The notes: a model not told the origin generated them from the letters alone. A stretch of 64,000 bases of DNA from Paraburkholderia solisilvae (GCF_902859875.1 NZ_CADIKF010000027.1:1-64000), one strand, 5' to 3'. Positions 28,576 to 37,985 are shown, counted from the first letter of the stretch. Numbers and translations are program-made.

Positions 28576-31500
28576 ATGCCCAACATCCTCGACCGCACGC
28601 AGGAGTCGCTTGCCGAGGCATTCGCCTCCCTCGCCTCGAATGCGCGGCGCCAGCAGCGGCTGTACTTCGCGACCATTGTCGTGCTGATCGCGATCGTCAC
28701 ACTATCGGCACTCCTTCTCGCCGTGCTCGCGATCGACAAGCAGCTGGATCTGCAGCGCAGACTCAGCACGCAGAATGCGTCTGACATTTCGCTGTTTTTT
28801 CATCGCAGCGTCGCGTTTCTGGTGCGCACCGAATTGACGGTGCAGTTCTATCATCAGACGCAGGACGCGCATGATGCGCCGCACGACATGGTCCGCGAGG
28901 TCGCTGAATCCGGCGTGGCGGTTGGTCAGTCGACGGCGCCCGATATGCTGTTCGACGTGATCGTGTCGGAGCGCACGCGCGCGGCGTGGGGCGACCAGTT
29001 GAGTACGCAGTTGTGGCGCGTGGCCGAAGCCGCGCAAGCGACCGGTGCGACACGCGAAGCGTTGGCGTTGCCGTTTCAGGTGACGCTGATCGGGCTTGAC
29101 GGCGACTATGCGGCGATCCTGCCGCCCGTCGCCTCGCACGCGGATGCGAAGGCGCCTCGGCTCGATGCGGGGCTGGCGGCTTCGTTGCGCGAGACCCTGC
29201 TCGGCACGCTGGCGGCGCAATTGGGCAAGCGCACGCTCGACAAGGGCGAGCACGTGCTGGCTGGACCGTATATGGATCCGCTGCTGGGCGTGCCGGTCCT
29301 GTCGATCCTGAGTATCCAGCGCGCCGGCGACAAACCGGTCGCGCTGATCGCGATCACCATTCCCACCAGCGCAATACTCGCCGATCTCAGCCAGCCGCCG
29401 CATTCCGCGACACTCCTGTTAGGCTCGATTCAACACCGCACGATTGCGTCCAAGCCGCCGCTTGCGCCGTCGCTGACGCAGTGGCTGCGCGAACTCGGCG
29501 ACCGCACGCCCGTCGGCGATATCCGCTATACGCTGCGCGGCGCCGTATTCGTCGATGCGGTCACGCCCGGTCGCGGTCTCCTCGTCAGCTATGTGTCGTG
29601 GCGCGCGATCATTGCCGCCGCGGCGCTGCAACTCGGCGTGATCGCTGTGCTCGGACTGTTGCTGGTGACCGCGGTGGCGTTGACTGCGAAGTTCTGGGGC
29701 ATGCGGTTGCTGCGCATCTGGCACGAGGAGGCACTGCATGCACTGGAAAACGAGACGATCAATCATATCGTCGTGAGTGCGACGCCGGTCGGGCTGTGCA
29801 TCGTGCGGCAACATGACTTTTCGATCGTCGCGTCGAACCAGCTTGCGCGCGATCTGCTGCATCTGGGCGACGCGACGGGGTTGCCGCCGCATATCGCGGC
29901 CGCCTATACGGAATGTCGGCTGCGCACGTCGGCGTCACCGTCCGGCGACACGCAGTCGGCACGCAAACAGGCGGAGTTTCTGGTGTCCGCGCTGCCGGGG
30001 CAGACCGATGCGCCGGACGCGCAAATGCTGCAAATCAACTATGGCGCCGCGCGTCACGACGGCGAAAACGTGCTGTTCTGCGCGATTCTCGACATCTCTG
30101 TCAGCCATCGGCTCAGCCAGCAGTTGCGCGTGGCGCAACGCAAAACCGAAGAGATGATGCGCGCGCAAAGCAATTTCTTCGCGGCGATGAGCCACGAAAT
30201 CCGCACACCGATGAACGCGCTGCTCGGCAATCTCGAACTGTTATCGCGCAGTCCCGGACTCGAGTCGCACGAGCCGAGGGTGCGCGCGCTCGGCATGGCG
30301 GCGGACGGCTTGCGGCGCATCGTCAACGATATTCTCGATTTCTCCAAGATCGATGCCGGCATGATGAAGCTCGTCAGCGAACCATTCAGCCCGCTGGAGG
30401 ACCTCGAGAGTCTCGCGCTGTCCTATGCGCCGCTTGTCGAAGGACGGCCGCTGAATTTTCATGCGCACCTGTCGCCGGCATTGCATCGAACCTGGTGCGG
30501 CGACCGCACGCGCATCGTGCAAATCGTCAACAACCTGTTGAGCAATGCATTCAAGTTCACATCGAGCGGAAAGGTGACGCTAAGCGCGCGCATGCAAACC
30601 GATGAACAGGGACGCAATACGCTTGTCTGCCGTGTCAGCGATTCGGGAATCGGCATGGACGCGCAGCAGGTGGCGCGGATCTTCAAGCCGTTTGCGCAGG
30701 CTGAGCCCGGCACGGCGAGCCGCTTCGGCGGGACCGGCCTCGGTCTGTCGATCTGCGTGCGGCTGTGCGAATTGATGGGCGGAAAGATTGCCGTTGAAAG
30801 CGTGCAGGGCGTCGGCAGCGCATTCACGGCGATATTGCCGCTTGCGGTGGCATCCGAATCTGCTGCGAGTGTCGCGGAGCGTGACGCAGCGTCGTTGCAC
30901 GCAACTTCGCGCGGCAGCGCCTTCGTGCTGTGTCAGGAGATCGCAACCGCGCAATGGCTTGAAGAAGTGCTGACGCAGCAAGGCTGGCAGGCGACCTGCA
31001 TGACGTCGCTTGCGGCGGCTGCGACGTGGCTGCGCGTGAACCGGCCCGCGTTCATGATCGTCACCGGCGAGTACCGCGACGACGCGATTGCGGCGTTGCG
31101 CGCGCTGCTTCCGGTTGGCGTCGTATGGATGACGGCGGCTGGCCCGCTGAACCCGGTCACACGCGGCGAACGCGTGTTCGAGGTGAGTGGGTTCAGTCAG
31201 TGTGCACTCGCTGCGACGATCGAGCTTGCTGTGAGTGACGACGGCGGCGCACGCCCAGAAGCCGTGGGCGTCGACACTGCTTCACGCGACGAGTCTTCGC
31301 TTGAAGCGGCGTCGCATCCGGCAGCCGCCGGTATGCGGGCGGTGGATTCGTCAGCGTTGAGCGGCATGCGCGTGCTGGTCGCGGAAGACAACCCGTTGAA
31401 CCAGGCGCTCGTCACCGAGCAGTTGACGACGCTCGGCTGCGTGCCGATTGTTGTCGGCGACGGCAAACAGGCGCTGGCGGTGCTTGCGCAGACCGACGCG

Positions 31501-32088
31501 GATCTCGTGCTGACCGATATCCATATGCCGGCGATGGACGGTTACACGTTGATGGCGGCCTTGCGCGAAGCGCATCCTGCGTTGCCGGTGGTCGCCTTCA
31601 GCGCGGTCACGGGTGCGGAGCAGGCGCAAGAATGGCGGCAGCGCGGCTTTGCCGGTTACATTCCGAAGCCCGCGTCGTTGCAACAATTGCAGACCGGCCT
31701 GCTCGCGCTGCGCGTGGGCGCCCGCGAAGCGCAGCCGCACCACGCCGCCGACGAGCCTGATAAACCCGCAACGTTCGGCCACGACACACTCGATGCGTCC
31801 GACAAATCGCACTATCTCGCGATGTTGAAGGACCATCTGACGACCGACTTGCCGAAGCTTGCAGGCATTGTCGATGCGGGCGACCGCGCGGCGCTGCGCG
31901 ACTGGGCGCATAGCGCGGGCGGCGCGTTCTTGATTGTCCACGAGCCGCAATTCGCCGAGCGGTGCCGCGAACTGCAGCGCATGTGCGATGCGGCGGACAC
32001 ATGGACGCCCGCTATCGCGCAACTCGCGCAGGAATTGCACGACGCGTTGCGCAGTCACTTCGGGCTCGATGAGCCGTCGCTGCACTGA
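28576..32088 (+). CDS. BvgS-like hybrid sensor histidine kinase with receiver and Hpt domains
   Basis: 1170 residues from ATG 28576; a TTG at 28519 is possible. Transmembrane spans at about 29-52 and 343-373 flank a periplasmic sensor region without a motif I recognise. A PAS-like linker follows, then HisKA (MSHEIRTPMNALLG, His540), HATPase (GGTGLGLSI), a degenerate receiver-like domain (about 775-890), a functional receiver with Asp981 in LTDIHMPAMDG, and an Hpt domain with His1112 in WAHSAGGAFL. This is the phosphorelay layout of BvgS/EvgS/ArcB-type kinases. No partner response regulator is adjacent. Confidence 0.9.
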   Translation: MPNILDRTQESLAEAFASLASNARRQQRLYFATIVVLIAIVTLSALLLAVLAIDKQLDLQRRLSTQNASDISLFFHRSVAFLVRTELTVQFYHQTQDAHDAPHDMVREVAESGVAVGQSTAPDMLFDVIVSERTRAAWGDQLSTQLWRVAEAAQATGATREALALPFQVTLIGLDGDYAAILPPVASHADAKAPRLDAGLAASLRETLLGTLAAQLGKRTLDKGEHVLAGPYMDPLLGVPVLSILSIQRAGDKPVALIAITIPTSAILADLSQPPHSATLLLGSIQHRTIASKPPLAPSLTQWLRELGDRTPVGDIRYTLRGAVFVDAVTPGRGLLVSYVSWRAIIAAAALQLGVIAVLGLLLVTAVALTAKFWGMRLLRIWHEEALHALENETINHIVVSATPVGLCIVRQHDFSIVASNQLARDLLHLGDATGLPPHIAAAYTECRLRTSASPSGDTQSARKQAEFLVSALPGQTDAPDAQMLQINYGAARHDGENVLFCAILDISVSHRLSQQLRVAQRKTEEMMRAQSNFFAAMSHEIRTPMNALLGNLELLSRSPGLESHEPRVRALGMAADGLRRIVNDILDFSKIDAGMMKLVSEPFSPLEDLESLALSYAPLVEGRPLNFHAHLSPALHRTWCGDRTRIVQIVNNLLSNAFKFTSSGKVTLSARMQTDEQGRNTLVCRVSDSGIGMDAQQVARIFKPFAQAEPGTASRFGGTGLGLSICVRLCELMGGKIAVESVQGVGSAFTAILPLAVASESAASVAERDAASLHATSRGSAFVLCQEIATAQWLEEVLTQQGWQATCMTSLAAAATWLRVNRPAFMIVTGEYRDDAIAALRALLPVGVVWMTAAGPLNPVTRGERVFEVSGFSQCALAATIELAVSDDGGARPEAVGVDTASRDESSLEAASHPAAAGMRAVDSSALSGMRVLVAEDNPLNQALVTEQLTTLGCVPIVVGDGKQALAVLAQTDADLVLTDIHMPAMDGYTLMAALREAHPALPVVAFSAVTGAEQAQEWRQRGFAGYIPKPASLQQLQTGLLALRVGAREAQPHHAADEPDKPATFGHDTLDASDKSHYLAMLKDHLTTDLPKLAGIVDAGDRAALRDWAHSAGGAFLIVHEPQFAERCRELQRMCDAADTWTPAIAQLAQELHDALRSHFGLDEPSLH

Positions 32089-32129
32089 CTCGAAACAGAG
32101 TCTCCCACTTCAGGACACGCCCGCAGCCA

Positions 32130-32810
32130 TCACCGGCCGCTGACCGGCACCGGCGGCGCACCGATCTGCCGGTACGGCGCCGCCTTCAGAAAGGCTTCAT
32201 GCGTATCGCACTTCGCGATGATGCGGTCGATGGTCGGGGTGTTCGGAATCGATATCTGGAACACGCGCATCACGGCGATGATGCTCGCCAGAGCGATATC
32301 CGCAAATGTCGGCGAATCGCCGTGGCACCAGATGCCGGTACCGGTCTCGGTGGCAAGCCGCCTCTCCGTGGCGCGAATGCCTGCGCCGAACCATTGAATT
32401 TGCCAGTCGCGCCACGCGGCGAGATCGAAACCGGCGCGCTCCATCAGGTAGTTCTTCACGCGCGGCACGACGAGCGGGTGGGTATCGGCGGTCAGCATCG
32501 ACGAGATCGAGCGGACCCGCGCGCGCCCGCGGGGATCGGACGGCAGCAGCGGCGGGGTCGGTTGCAGTTCCTCGAGGTATTCGAGAATTGCAAGCGATTG
32601 CGTGAGCGGCTGCTGTCCCGGCTCGATCAGCGTCGGCAGCGCGCCGAGCGGATTGACCTTCAGGAACTCCGGGCTTTGCTGCTGACCGGCATCGAGATCG
32701 ATCGTCATTTCCTGCGCGTCCATTTTCTTCAGGTTCAGCGCGACACGTACACGATACGTGGCCGACGATCGCCAGAAACCGAATAGTTCAAATTGGCTGC
32801 ATTCAGACAT
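32130..32810 (-). CDS. glutathione S-transferase, zeta/maleylacetoacetate-isomerase-like
   Basis: 226 residues. N-terminal thioredoxin-like fold with LFGFWRSSATYRVRVALNLK (the SSxxxRVRxAL motif of zeta-class GSTs). Then VNPLGALPTLIEPGQQPLTQSLAILEYLEE and an alpha-helical C-terminal domain. Zeta enzymes isomerise maleylacetoacetate in tyrosine and homogentisate degradation; those neighbours are absent, so a general GST role is equally possible. Confidence 0.85.
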   Translation of the reverse strand: MSECSQFELFGFWRSSATYRVRVALNLKKMDAQEMTIDLDAGQQQSPEFLKVNPLGALPTLIEPGQQPLTQSLAILEYLEELQPTPPLLPSDPRGRARVRSISSMLTADTHPLVVPRVKNYLMERAGFDLAAWRDWQIQWFGAGIRATERRLATETGTGIWCHGDSPTFADIALASIIAVMRVFQISIPNTPTIDRIIAKCDTHEAFLKAAPYRQIGAPPVPVSGR

Positions 32811-32994
32811 GATTGAATTCCTGGGAGAAGTTTGAGCGTGGTTAGGATAAACGCCGCCGTATTTGTTTGCATTGCTTCGTTAAGCAGGCCGGCCAACGTT
32901 TAACCTTACATTTGCACGACTTCGTTTATGGGTGGAATAAATGCGCAAAGCCCGTGTTCGCCCCTTTTGCAAATCTTACGCAAAGGTAGGTTTC

Positions 32995-34098
32995 ATGAAC
33001 GAACGACCGTTTTCGTTGACCGAACTCCTGCGCCATCCCGCCCAGCATGCCGGAGAAATCGGCAGACTGTGTGCGATCGGTTTAGTGGTGCTCGCGGTGG
33101 GCGGCGCTTTTGTCTATGTCGCGGGTTTTGCCGCGCCAGACCGGCTCACGCCGCAACACATTGTCAATAAATTCGAAACATATTCCGGGGTGCATCCGGG
33201 TTTCCGGCGCAATCACGCGAAAGGCGTATGCGTAGCAGGATATTTCGAAGGCAACGGCAAGGCGTCCGGCATTTCACGTGCTGAGGTGTTCGACCCGGTG
33301 CGTACTCCGGTGATCGGGCGCTTCGCCATTCCCGGGCCGAATCCGATGACACCCGACGGCGGTCCGCCGGTGCGGAGTTTCGCGCTGGAATTCCAGTTGC
33401 CGAATCATGCGCAATGGCGCACCGGGATGAACAACACGCCGATATTCGTGGTCAATACACCCGAGGCGTTTTATGAGCAGCTCGCCGCGGGCAAGCCCGA
33501 CCCGGCCACCGGCAAGCCCGATCCGGCGAAGATGAAGGCGTTTTTCGCGGCGCATCCGGAAACGCAGCCGTTCCAGACATGGGTCAAGGCACATCCGCCG
33601 TCGAGCAGTTTCGCCAATGCGGCTTACTACAGCATCAACGCGTTCAGGGCGATCGATGCGGAGGGCAATACTTCGTTCGTGCGCTGGGCGATGGTGCCCG
33701 AAGTGCCTTATGCGCCGGCGAAGCCGAGCGGCAACGCACCGGACTATCTGTCCGAAGAGCTTTCGAGCCGGCTCGCACAGGGGCCGTTGCGCTGGCATCT
33801 GATTCTGACGGTGGCCGCGCCGGGCGACGTGACGGACGATGCGACCCGGGCGTGGCCGGACGATCGCAGGCAGATCGATGCGGGTACGTTGACCATCGAA
33901 CGCGAAAGTGCGCAGGCCGATGGCGACTGCCGCGACATCAATTACGATCCGACCGTGCTGCCCGACGGCCTCAAGCCATCCGACGATCCGCTGCTCGCGG
34001 CGCGTTCGTCGGCATACGCGGTGTCCTATGATCGTAGGCTTCGTGAGGAAGCTCATATGCCCGCAGGGCAGATTTCGTCGATAGAAGGCCATCAATGA
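32995..34098 (+). CDS. membrane-anchored catalase-family heme protein (catalase-related peroxidase)
   Basis: 367 residues from ATG 32995, preceded by AAAGGTAGG. A single transmembrane anchor at about 25-45. Catalase motif with distal His74 in RRNHAKGVCVAGYFEG; C-terminal heme-ligand region SSAYAVSYDRRL with SDDP upstream. Too short and too divergent to be a large monofunctional catalase; this group (SrpA-like) is found with b-type cytochromes. Its stop overlaps the next gene by four bases. Confidence 0.87.
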   Translation: MNERPFSLTELLRHPAQHAGEIGRLCAIGLVVLAVGGAFVYVAGFAAPDRLTPQHIVNKFETYSGVHPGFRRNHAKGVCVAGYFEGNGKASGISRAEVFDPVRTPVIGRFAIPGPNPMTPDGGPPVRSFALEFQLPNHAQWRTGMNNTPIFVVNTPEAFYEQLAAGKPDPATGKPDPAKMKAFFAAHPETQPFQTWVKAHPPSSSFANAAYYSINAFRAIDAEGNTSFVRWAMVPEVPYAPAKPSGNAPDYLSEELSSRLAQGPLRWHLILTVAAPGDVTDDATRAWPDDRRQIDAGTLTIERESAQADGDCRDINYDPTVLPDGLKPSDDPLLAARSSAYAVSYDRRLREEAHMPAGQISSIEGHQ

Positions 34099-34637
34099 AA
34101 GCAGGTCATGTTCATTTCAGTTTGCCCGCGCGTTTCTTCCATTGGCTGATGGCGCCGTTCGTGATTGCAATGCTGTTTATCGGCGTGGGGATGGTCGCCA
34201 CCGTGTCGCGACTGCACCTGACGTTGATCGCGATCCACCGGCCGCTCGGCATTGCGATTTTCGTGCTGGTGGTGCTGCGGCTGATCGTGCGCATCACGCA
34301 CCGGCCGCCGCCGTTGCCGGCCGACATGCCGGGCTGGCAGCGCTGCATGGCGCTCGGCTCGCATTGGGTGCTGTATCTGCTGCTGTTCGCGATGCCGCTG
34401 ATCGGCTGGTCGATGCTGTCGGCCGGCGGTTTCCCGGTGCATATGTTTCCTGGTTTCGATCTGCCGCCGATCGTGCCGCAGAACCCGCGCCTTTATGCGT
34501 TCCTGCGCGGTGCGCATACGTGGCTCGCGATGCTGCTGTTCGTCACTTTCCTCGCGCATCTGGCCGCGGCTATGTTCCATGGTCTGATTCGTCGCGACGG
34601 CGTGTTTTCCAGCATGGCGCGCGGCAATCGAGGCTGA
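34095..34637 (+). CDS. cytochrome b561-family membrane protein
   Basis: 180 residues, four transmembrane spans with paired His residues (FHWLMAPFVIAM, AIHRPLGIAIF, GSHWVLYLLLF, HLAAAMFHGLI) for two b-type hemes. Overlaps the catalase-like gene by four bases. The two form a probable membrane electron-transfer unit, the b561 feeding electrons from quinol to the heme enzyme. Confidence 0.88.
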   Translation: MKAGHVHFSLPARFFHWLMAPFVIAMLFIGVGMVATVSRLHLTLIAIHRPLGIAIFVLVVLRLIVRITHRPPPLPADMPGWQRCMALGSHWVLYLLLFAMPLIGWSMLSAGGFPVHMFPGFDLPPIVPQNPRLYAFLRGAHTWLAMLLFVTFLAHLAAAMFHGLIRRDGVFSSMARGNRG

Positions 34638-35036
34638 GTGGCCGAAACCGGAATGCGTGATCGGCCTCGCCGAATCGTTCGTTAAACCAATGATGCGCAA
34701 GGATGACCGGCACAGCGGTTACCGCTGGCGCAAATTGACGCGGCGGCCGGTCACGGGCTGATGGATCGACCGCGCAGCCAAAGCGCCACGTATGCGGAAC
34801 AGACCGGTGGTGTCGGGTTATCTATCGGGCGAGCCGCGTCACCCCACGTTGCGCTTCGGGCCGTGATGTTTAGCGCTTGCTGAATCGTCCGGCCGCGTTG
34901 CGATGCGGCGCCGTATTGGCTTGCATCGTTTTGCGGCAACGCCGCGGACGCCTTCTTTGCGAATTCCTTCCGAATAGCCTACATTGCTGGAAATCATGGC
35001 CATATGATGGCAATAACGTGCAGCGAGGAGGCGAAC
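34638..35036. other. intergenic region, nothing recognised
   Basis: 399 bases between cytochrome b561 and the BON-domain gene. Base composition falls near 35000. No convincing gene, repeat or terminator seen. Confidence 0.5.
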
Positions 35037-35384
35037 ATGAAACGAAGGATCATACAAGCGCTGTTGTTGGCGGCCGGCATGGCTGTCGCCACTTCACCCG
35101 CATTCGCACAGAACGACACCGCTGCGGCCGCGCCGTCGACCAATGCCAAGTCGGTGAAACAGGCTGACCGGGCGTTGGCCAAAGCCGTACGGCGTGCGTT
35201 GGGCAAGACCCCTGGCTTCGATGTATCCGGCGTGTTCGTCAAGGCGCGTAACGGTGCGGTGACGCTGAGCGGAAGCGTCAAGGACGGCTCGCAGATCAGC
35301 CAGGCCGAAGAGGTCACGCGCCAGGTGCAGGGCGTGACGTCGGTGTCGAACAAGCTGACGCTGTTCCACGGTGGGAATGGTTAG
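35037..35384 (+). CDS. periplasmic BON-domain protein
   Basis: 115 residues from ATG 35037, preceded by GAGGAGG. Signal peptide ends near SPAFAQND. The mature part has a BON domain (DVSGVFVKARNGAVTLSGSV, then VTSVSNKLTLF). BON proteins are thought to bind phospholipids and stabilise the envelope under osmotic or other stress. Confidence 0.85.
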   Translation: MKRRIIQALLLAAGMAVATSPAFAQNDTAAAAPSTNAKSVKQADRALAKAVRRALGKTPGFDVSGVFVKARNGAVTLSGSVKDGSQISQAEEVTRQVQGVTSVSNKLTLFHGGNG

Positions 35385-35854
35385 GCTTGCTTGCGTTGTT
35401 CTGGCGGCGGCGATGCTGAATCGCAGCCCGCTGCGCTACACGGCATTCATGAACAGGAGTCGCCCTGCCCGGTTTGGGCAGGGCGACTCCTGCGCGTCCA
35501 TCTTTTGTGGACGCGGGCGCTGTTGTTGATTGGGCGCGGCGTTATCGACCACGGTCAGTGTGGTGCGCTGCAGTCCAGCAATCACTTCCTCGGCTTTTTC
35601 ACGATTTCCGATAGCTCTGACATGTCTGTGCCGGTGAGTCTCCTGAGCGTGTCGGCTGTCAGATCCTACGTTCTGCCCGTGGGCCATGCGCTGTAGGTGC
35701 CCCGACACGAATCCACGGATTACCCCGGCGACCGCGACGGTGGATGTTTTGTCGCCTGGCAGTCACAAGTAAATCGGCACGCTTGCGGCATACAACATCG
35801 AAGTCCGAAACGCTGGCCGGCGTGGATCCGGCAGACACAGCAGAGGGAGATGCG
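35385..35854. other. intergenic region with two stem-loops
   Basis: 470 bases. Holds the very strong stem-loop at 35454-35492 and, right after it, GCGTCCA-TCTTTTG-TGGACGC (35493-35513). No convincing gene. Confidence 0.5.
35454..35492. repeat. perfect 17-bp stem-loop
   Basis: CAGGAGTCGCCCTGCCC, a five-base GGTTT loop, then its exact complement. No T tract on either strand, so not a classic terminator. Could be a dispersed palindromic repeat or mRNA-stabilising element after the BON gene. Confidence 0.6.
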
Positions 35855-36436
35855 ATGGCACGTTCAGGCACCCTGCGTATGCGCATCGCCGGCATGGCGG
35901 TCGTGCTGGCGGGGGCATGCATGCTGTGGCATGCGCCGCTCGCGTATGCGCAACAGCCCGCGTCATCCGGCGGTGCAGTCGAACGCAAGAACTGGTTCAG
36001 CGATCCGTTTTTCGAACTGTCGCATGCAATCGCGGACTGTCCGGTCCCGCTTGGTCCGTTGATGACCCGCGCGCAGATGGAGGACGACGCGCACTACCGG
36101 GTCGAACGCGGCACCACCTGCTGGCTCGCGCATCAATGCACGAAGCCCAATTCGTATATGTATGACCAACCGATCGCCGATGCGATTCATGCGCGTTTCA
36201 GCGACCCTCACCCGTTTGACGGCACCAGCCTGTGGATTACGGTGCAGCGCCGCTTCGTCTATGTGGAAGGCTGCGCTCCGGCGTCGTTCGATGGGCAGGC
36301 GATGCGCCGGCAACTCGAGGCGATTCCCGACGTCGAGCAGGTCTTTATCCGCATCGGGTCGGGTGCGCACGCGCCGGCCCCCTACAAGACCCTTGCCGCA
36401 CCTGACCGGCCGGCGAGCACGAGCGACGCGCAGTGA
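35855..36436 (+). CDS. secreted BON-like protein
   Basis: 193 residues from ATG 35855, with GAGGGAGA upstream. Signal peptide ends near AYAQQPA. The C-terminal half, LWITVQRRFVYVEGCAP with later QLEAIPDVEQVFIRI, follows the BON-type beta-alpha-beta pattern. Four Cys lie in the mature part. Function unknown; a periplasmic or outer-membrane-associated protein is likely. Confidence 0.65.
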   Translation: MARSGTLRMRIAGMAVVLAGACMLWHAPLAYAQQPASSGGAVERKNWFSDPFFELSHAIADCPVPLGPLMTRAQMEDDAHYRVERGTTCWLAHQCTKPNSYMYDQPIADAIHARFSDPHPFDGTSLWITVQRRFVYVEGCAPASFDGQAMRRQLEAIPDVEQVFIRIGSGAHAPAPYKTLAAPDRPASTSDAQ

Positions 36437-36502
36437 CGCAATGCAGCGCGCACATGGCACAATCCTGAAGTCGAAAAACAAGAGGTCCTATCGGGGTTGC
36501 CT

Positions 36503-36793
36503 ATGAAACGCAAAAAGGTCTTTGCGGTGCGCGCCGGTCGTGCGTTCAGTCCGTTCCGGGCGGTGTACGTGGTTGCCACGCTGGCGGCGGGTGCCGCATT
36601 GGGCGGATGCGGCAGCAGCGCGCCGTTGTTCGCGTCGGATGGCAGTCCGACTACGGTCGTCCAATGTCAGAGCGGCTCAGATTCCTGCGAGCAGCAGGCG
36701 GCGGCCAACTGCGGCGGCGGCGGGTATGAAGTGGTCCGTCAAACCGTGGAAAGCGGCGTTCGCAGTCTGCTGTATGCATGCAAACACAAGTAA
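36503..36793 (+). CDS. small probable lipoprotein
   Basis: 96 residues from ATG 36503. A hydrophobic segment ends in the lipobox-like AALGGCGSS, so Cys of GGC would be lipidated. Four or five further Cys (QCQSGSDSCEQQAAANC, LLYACK) are in the mature part. Unknown family. A terminator follows at once. Confidence 0.7.
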   Translation: MKRKKVFAVRAGRAFSPFRAVYVVATLAAGAALGGCGSSAPLFASDGSPTTVVQCQSGSDSCEQQAAANCGGGGYEVVRQTVESGVRSLLYACKHK

Positions 36794-36799
36794 TGGCGA

Positions 36800-36846
36800 A
36801 GCGGCGCGATTGCCGGGGTTACGGTAAATCAGGCGCCGCTTTTTAT
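36800..36846 (+). terminator. intrinsic terminator after the lipoprotein gene
   Basis: AGCGGCGC (36800-36807) pairs with GCGCCGCT (36833-36840), a 25-base apical part that can fold further, then TTTTTATAT. Confidence 0.75.
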
Positions 36847-37247
36847 ATCGCTGTTAATTACGGCTGACTCTCACGCAAGGCATATTCTGCGCGCATAAAT
36901 CTGTCGGCATCCGGGTTTATCCCCCGGCGATGCGGCTTCTTCCCGGCGCCCGCGCGTGTTCCACTTCGAATTCCTCTCGATACGGCATTTTTACCGATCT
37001 GTGCGGTAGTCAGTAGCGCCTTTCCGTGCGGCGGCCAACGGACAGGTGCGGGCCGCCGCTTTACATTCGTTTGCAGTCGTTCGCCGCGACGATGCGTGTG
37101 AGATAAAACCCACATGCTGTTTCACGCAATACCGGAAAAGACGTCTGAAACGAACAATAAAGCTCGTGAAACGGTGAGGGCGATTTTTTACAACACCGTT
37201 CGCGCAATAGTCGAGTGACTCGACATATAGACAATACGGGGAAGGCG
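36847..37247. other. AT-richer intergenic region with a palindrome
   Basis: 401 bases. GTCGAGT-G-ACTCGAC (37210-37224) is a perfect palindrome 24 bases before the next ATG. No gene seen in the rest. Confidence 0.5.
37210..37224. promoter_or_regulatory. palindrome upstream of a small gene
   Basis: GTCGAGT-G-ACTCGAC, perfect 7-bp arms and a one-base centre. Its position just ahead of the ribosome binding site GGGGAAGG suggests an operator. Confidence 0.4.
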
Positions 37248-37454
37248 ATGAATCACGATCAGATCGAAAAGGATATCGAGCACCTGGAGCGGATAATGTC
37301 TCGCATTTCGCCGAATGACGGCATTCCGTTGTCTTATTGGCGAAATCGCATCAATTCGGTCTCCAGCGCGGTATTGGTTCCGGCGCAGGCGGACCGCGTC
37401 AAGAAGCTCAGCGAAGCATTGAAGGCGCTCGAGGCGAGGGCGCGCAAGAGCTGA
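37248..37454 (+). CDS. small conserved hypothetical protein
   Basis: 68 residues from ATG 37248 with GGGGAAGG as ribosome binding site. MNHDQIEKDIEHLERIMSRI is a charged helix; SYWRNRINSVSSAVLVPAQ is the conserved-looking part. No signal peptide. Unknown. Confidence 0.6.
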   Translation: MNHDQIEKDIEHLERIMSRISPNDGIPLSYWRNRINSVSSAVLVPAQADRVKKLSEALKALEARARKS

Positions 37455-37551
37455 TCTCATTCCTTTCTCCGGGCAATACAGGCTACACGGCACTTTTTGT
37501 GTCTGGTACGGTCACACTGCCGTACTCGACACTCAAAGGAGACGATGCTCG

Positions 37552-37842
37552 ATGGCCACGTATAAGCAGCTCACTGCGCAACTCGACAAGCTTCATAAGG
37601 AAATGTCACTTGCCCGCGAAAAGGAAGTGGCGCAGGCCATAGCCGATATCAGGGAGAAGATTGCCGAATACGGCATCACCGCCGAGGAACTCGGCTTTTC
37701 GAGCAAACGTCCGGCGGCGCGCAAGCCGGCTCTTCCTCCGAAGTATCGCAACCCGAAGACCGGCGAGACGTGGAGCGGCCGCGGCCGGGCGCCCGGCTGG
37801 CTGGCGGGGAAGAATCGCGACCGGTTTCTGATTGAAGAGTAA
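37552..37842 (+). CDS. H-NS family nucleoid protein
   Basis: 96 residues. N-terminal oligomerisation helix (YKQLTAQLDKLHKEMSLARE) and a C-terminal DNA-binding motif PKYRNPKTGETWSGRGRAPGWL, the H-NS/MvaT-like AT-hook type. Silences AT-rich DNA. It lies upstream of the fimbrial operon, whose promoter region is AT-richer than its surroundings, so it may act there. Confidence 0.93.
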   Translation: MATYKQLTAQLDKLHKEMSLAREKEVAQAIADIREKIAEYGITAEELGFSSKRPAARKPALPPKYRNPKTGETWSGRGRAPGWLAGKNRDRFLIEE

Positions 37843-37949
37843 GCGCCGGCGGACGCTTCGCGTCGGCCGGCGTTGCGTCCAGCGCGCGATGTGGCTCGCC
37901 GGGCGCCCACGCGGCTCATCCCGAATATCCTCACCTTTCCTTCTTAACG

Positions 37950-37985
37950 ACGCCGCATCGGGCAGCCGATGGGGCGTTTTCTTTT
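37950..37985 (+). terminator. intrinsic terminator after the H-NS gene
   Basis: ACGCC-GC-ATCGG (37950-37961), a GCAG loop, then CCGAT-GG-GGCGT (37966-37977) and TTTCTTTT. One internal mismatch pair. It is 108 bases after the stop codon. Confidence 0.7.

Noticed and set aside
35391..35708. Open frames on both strands across the twin stem-loops
   Set aside because: They exist only because of the palindrome; no homologous-looking protein and no start signal.
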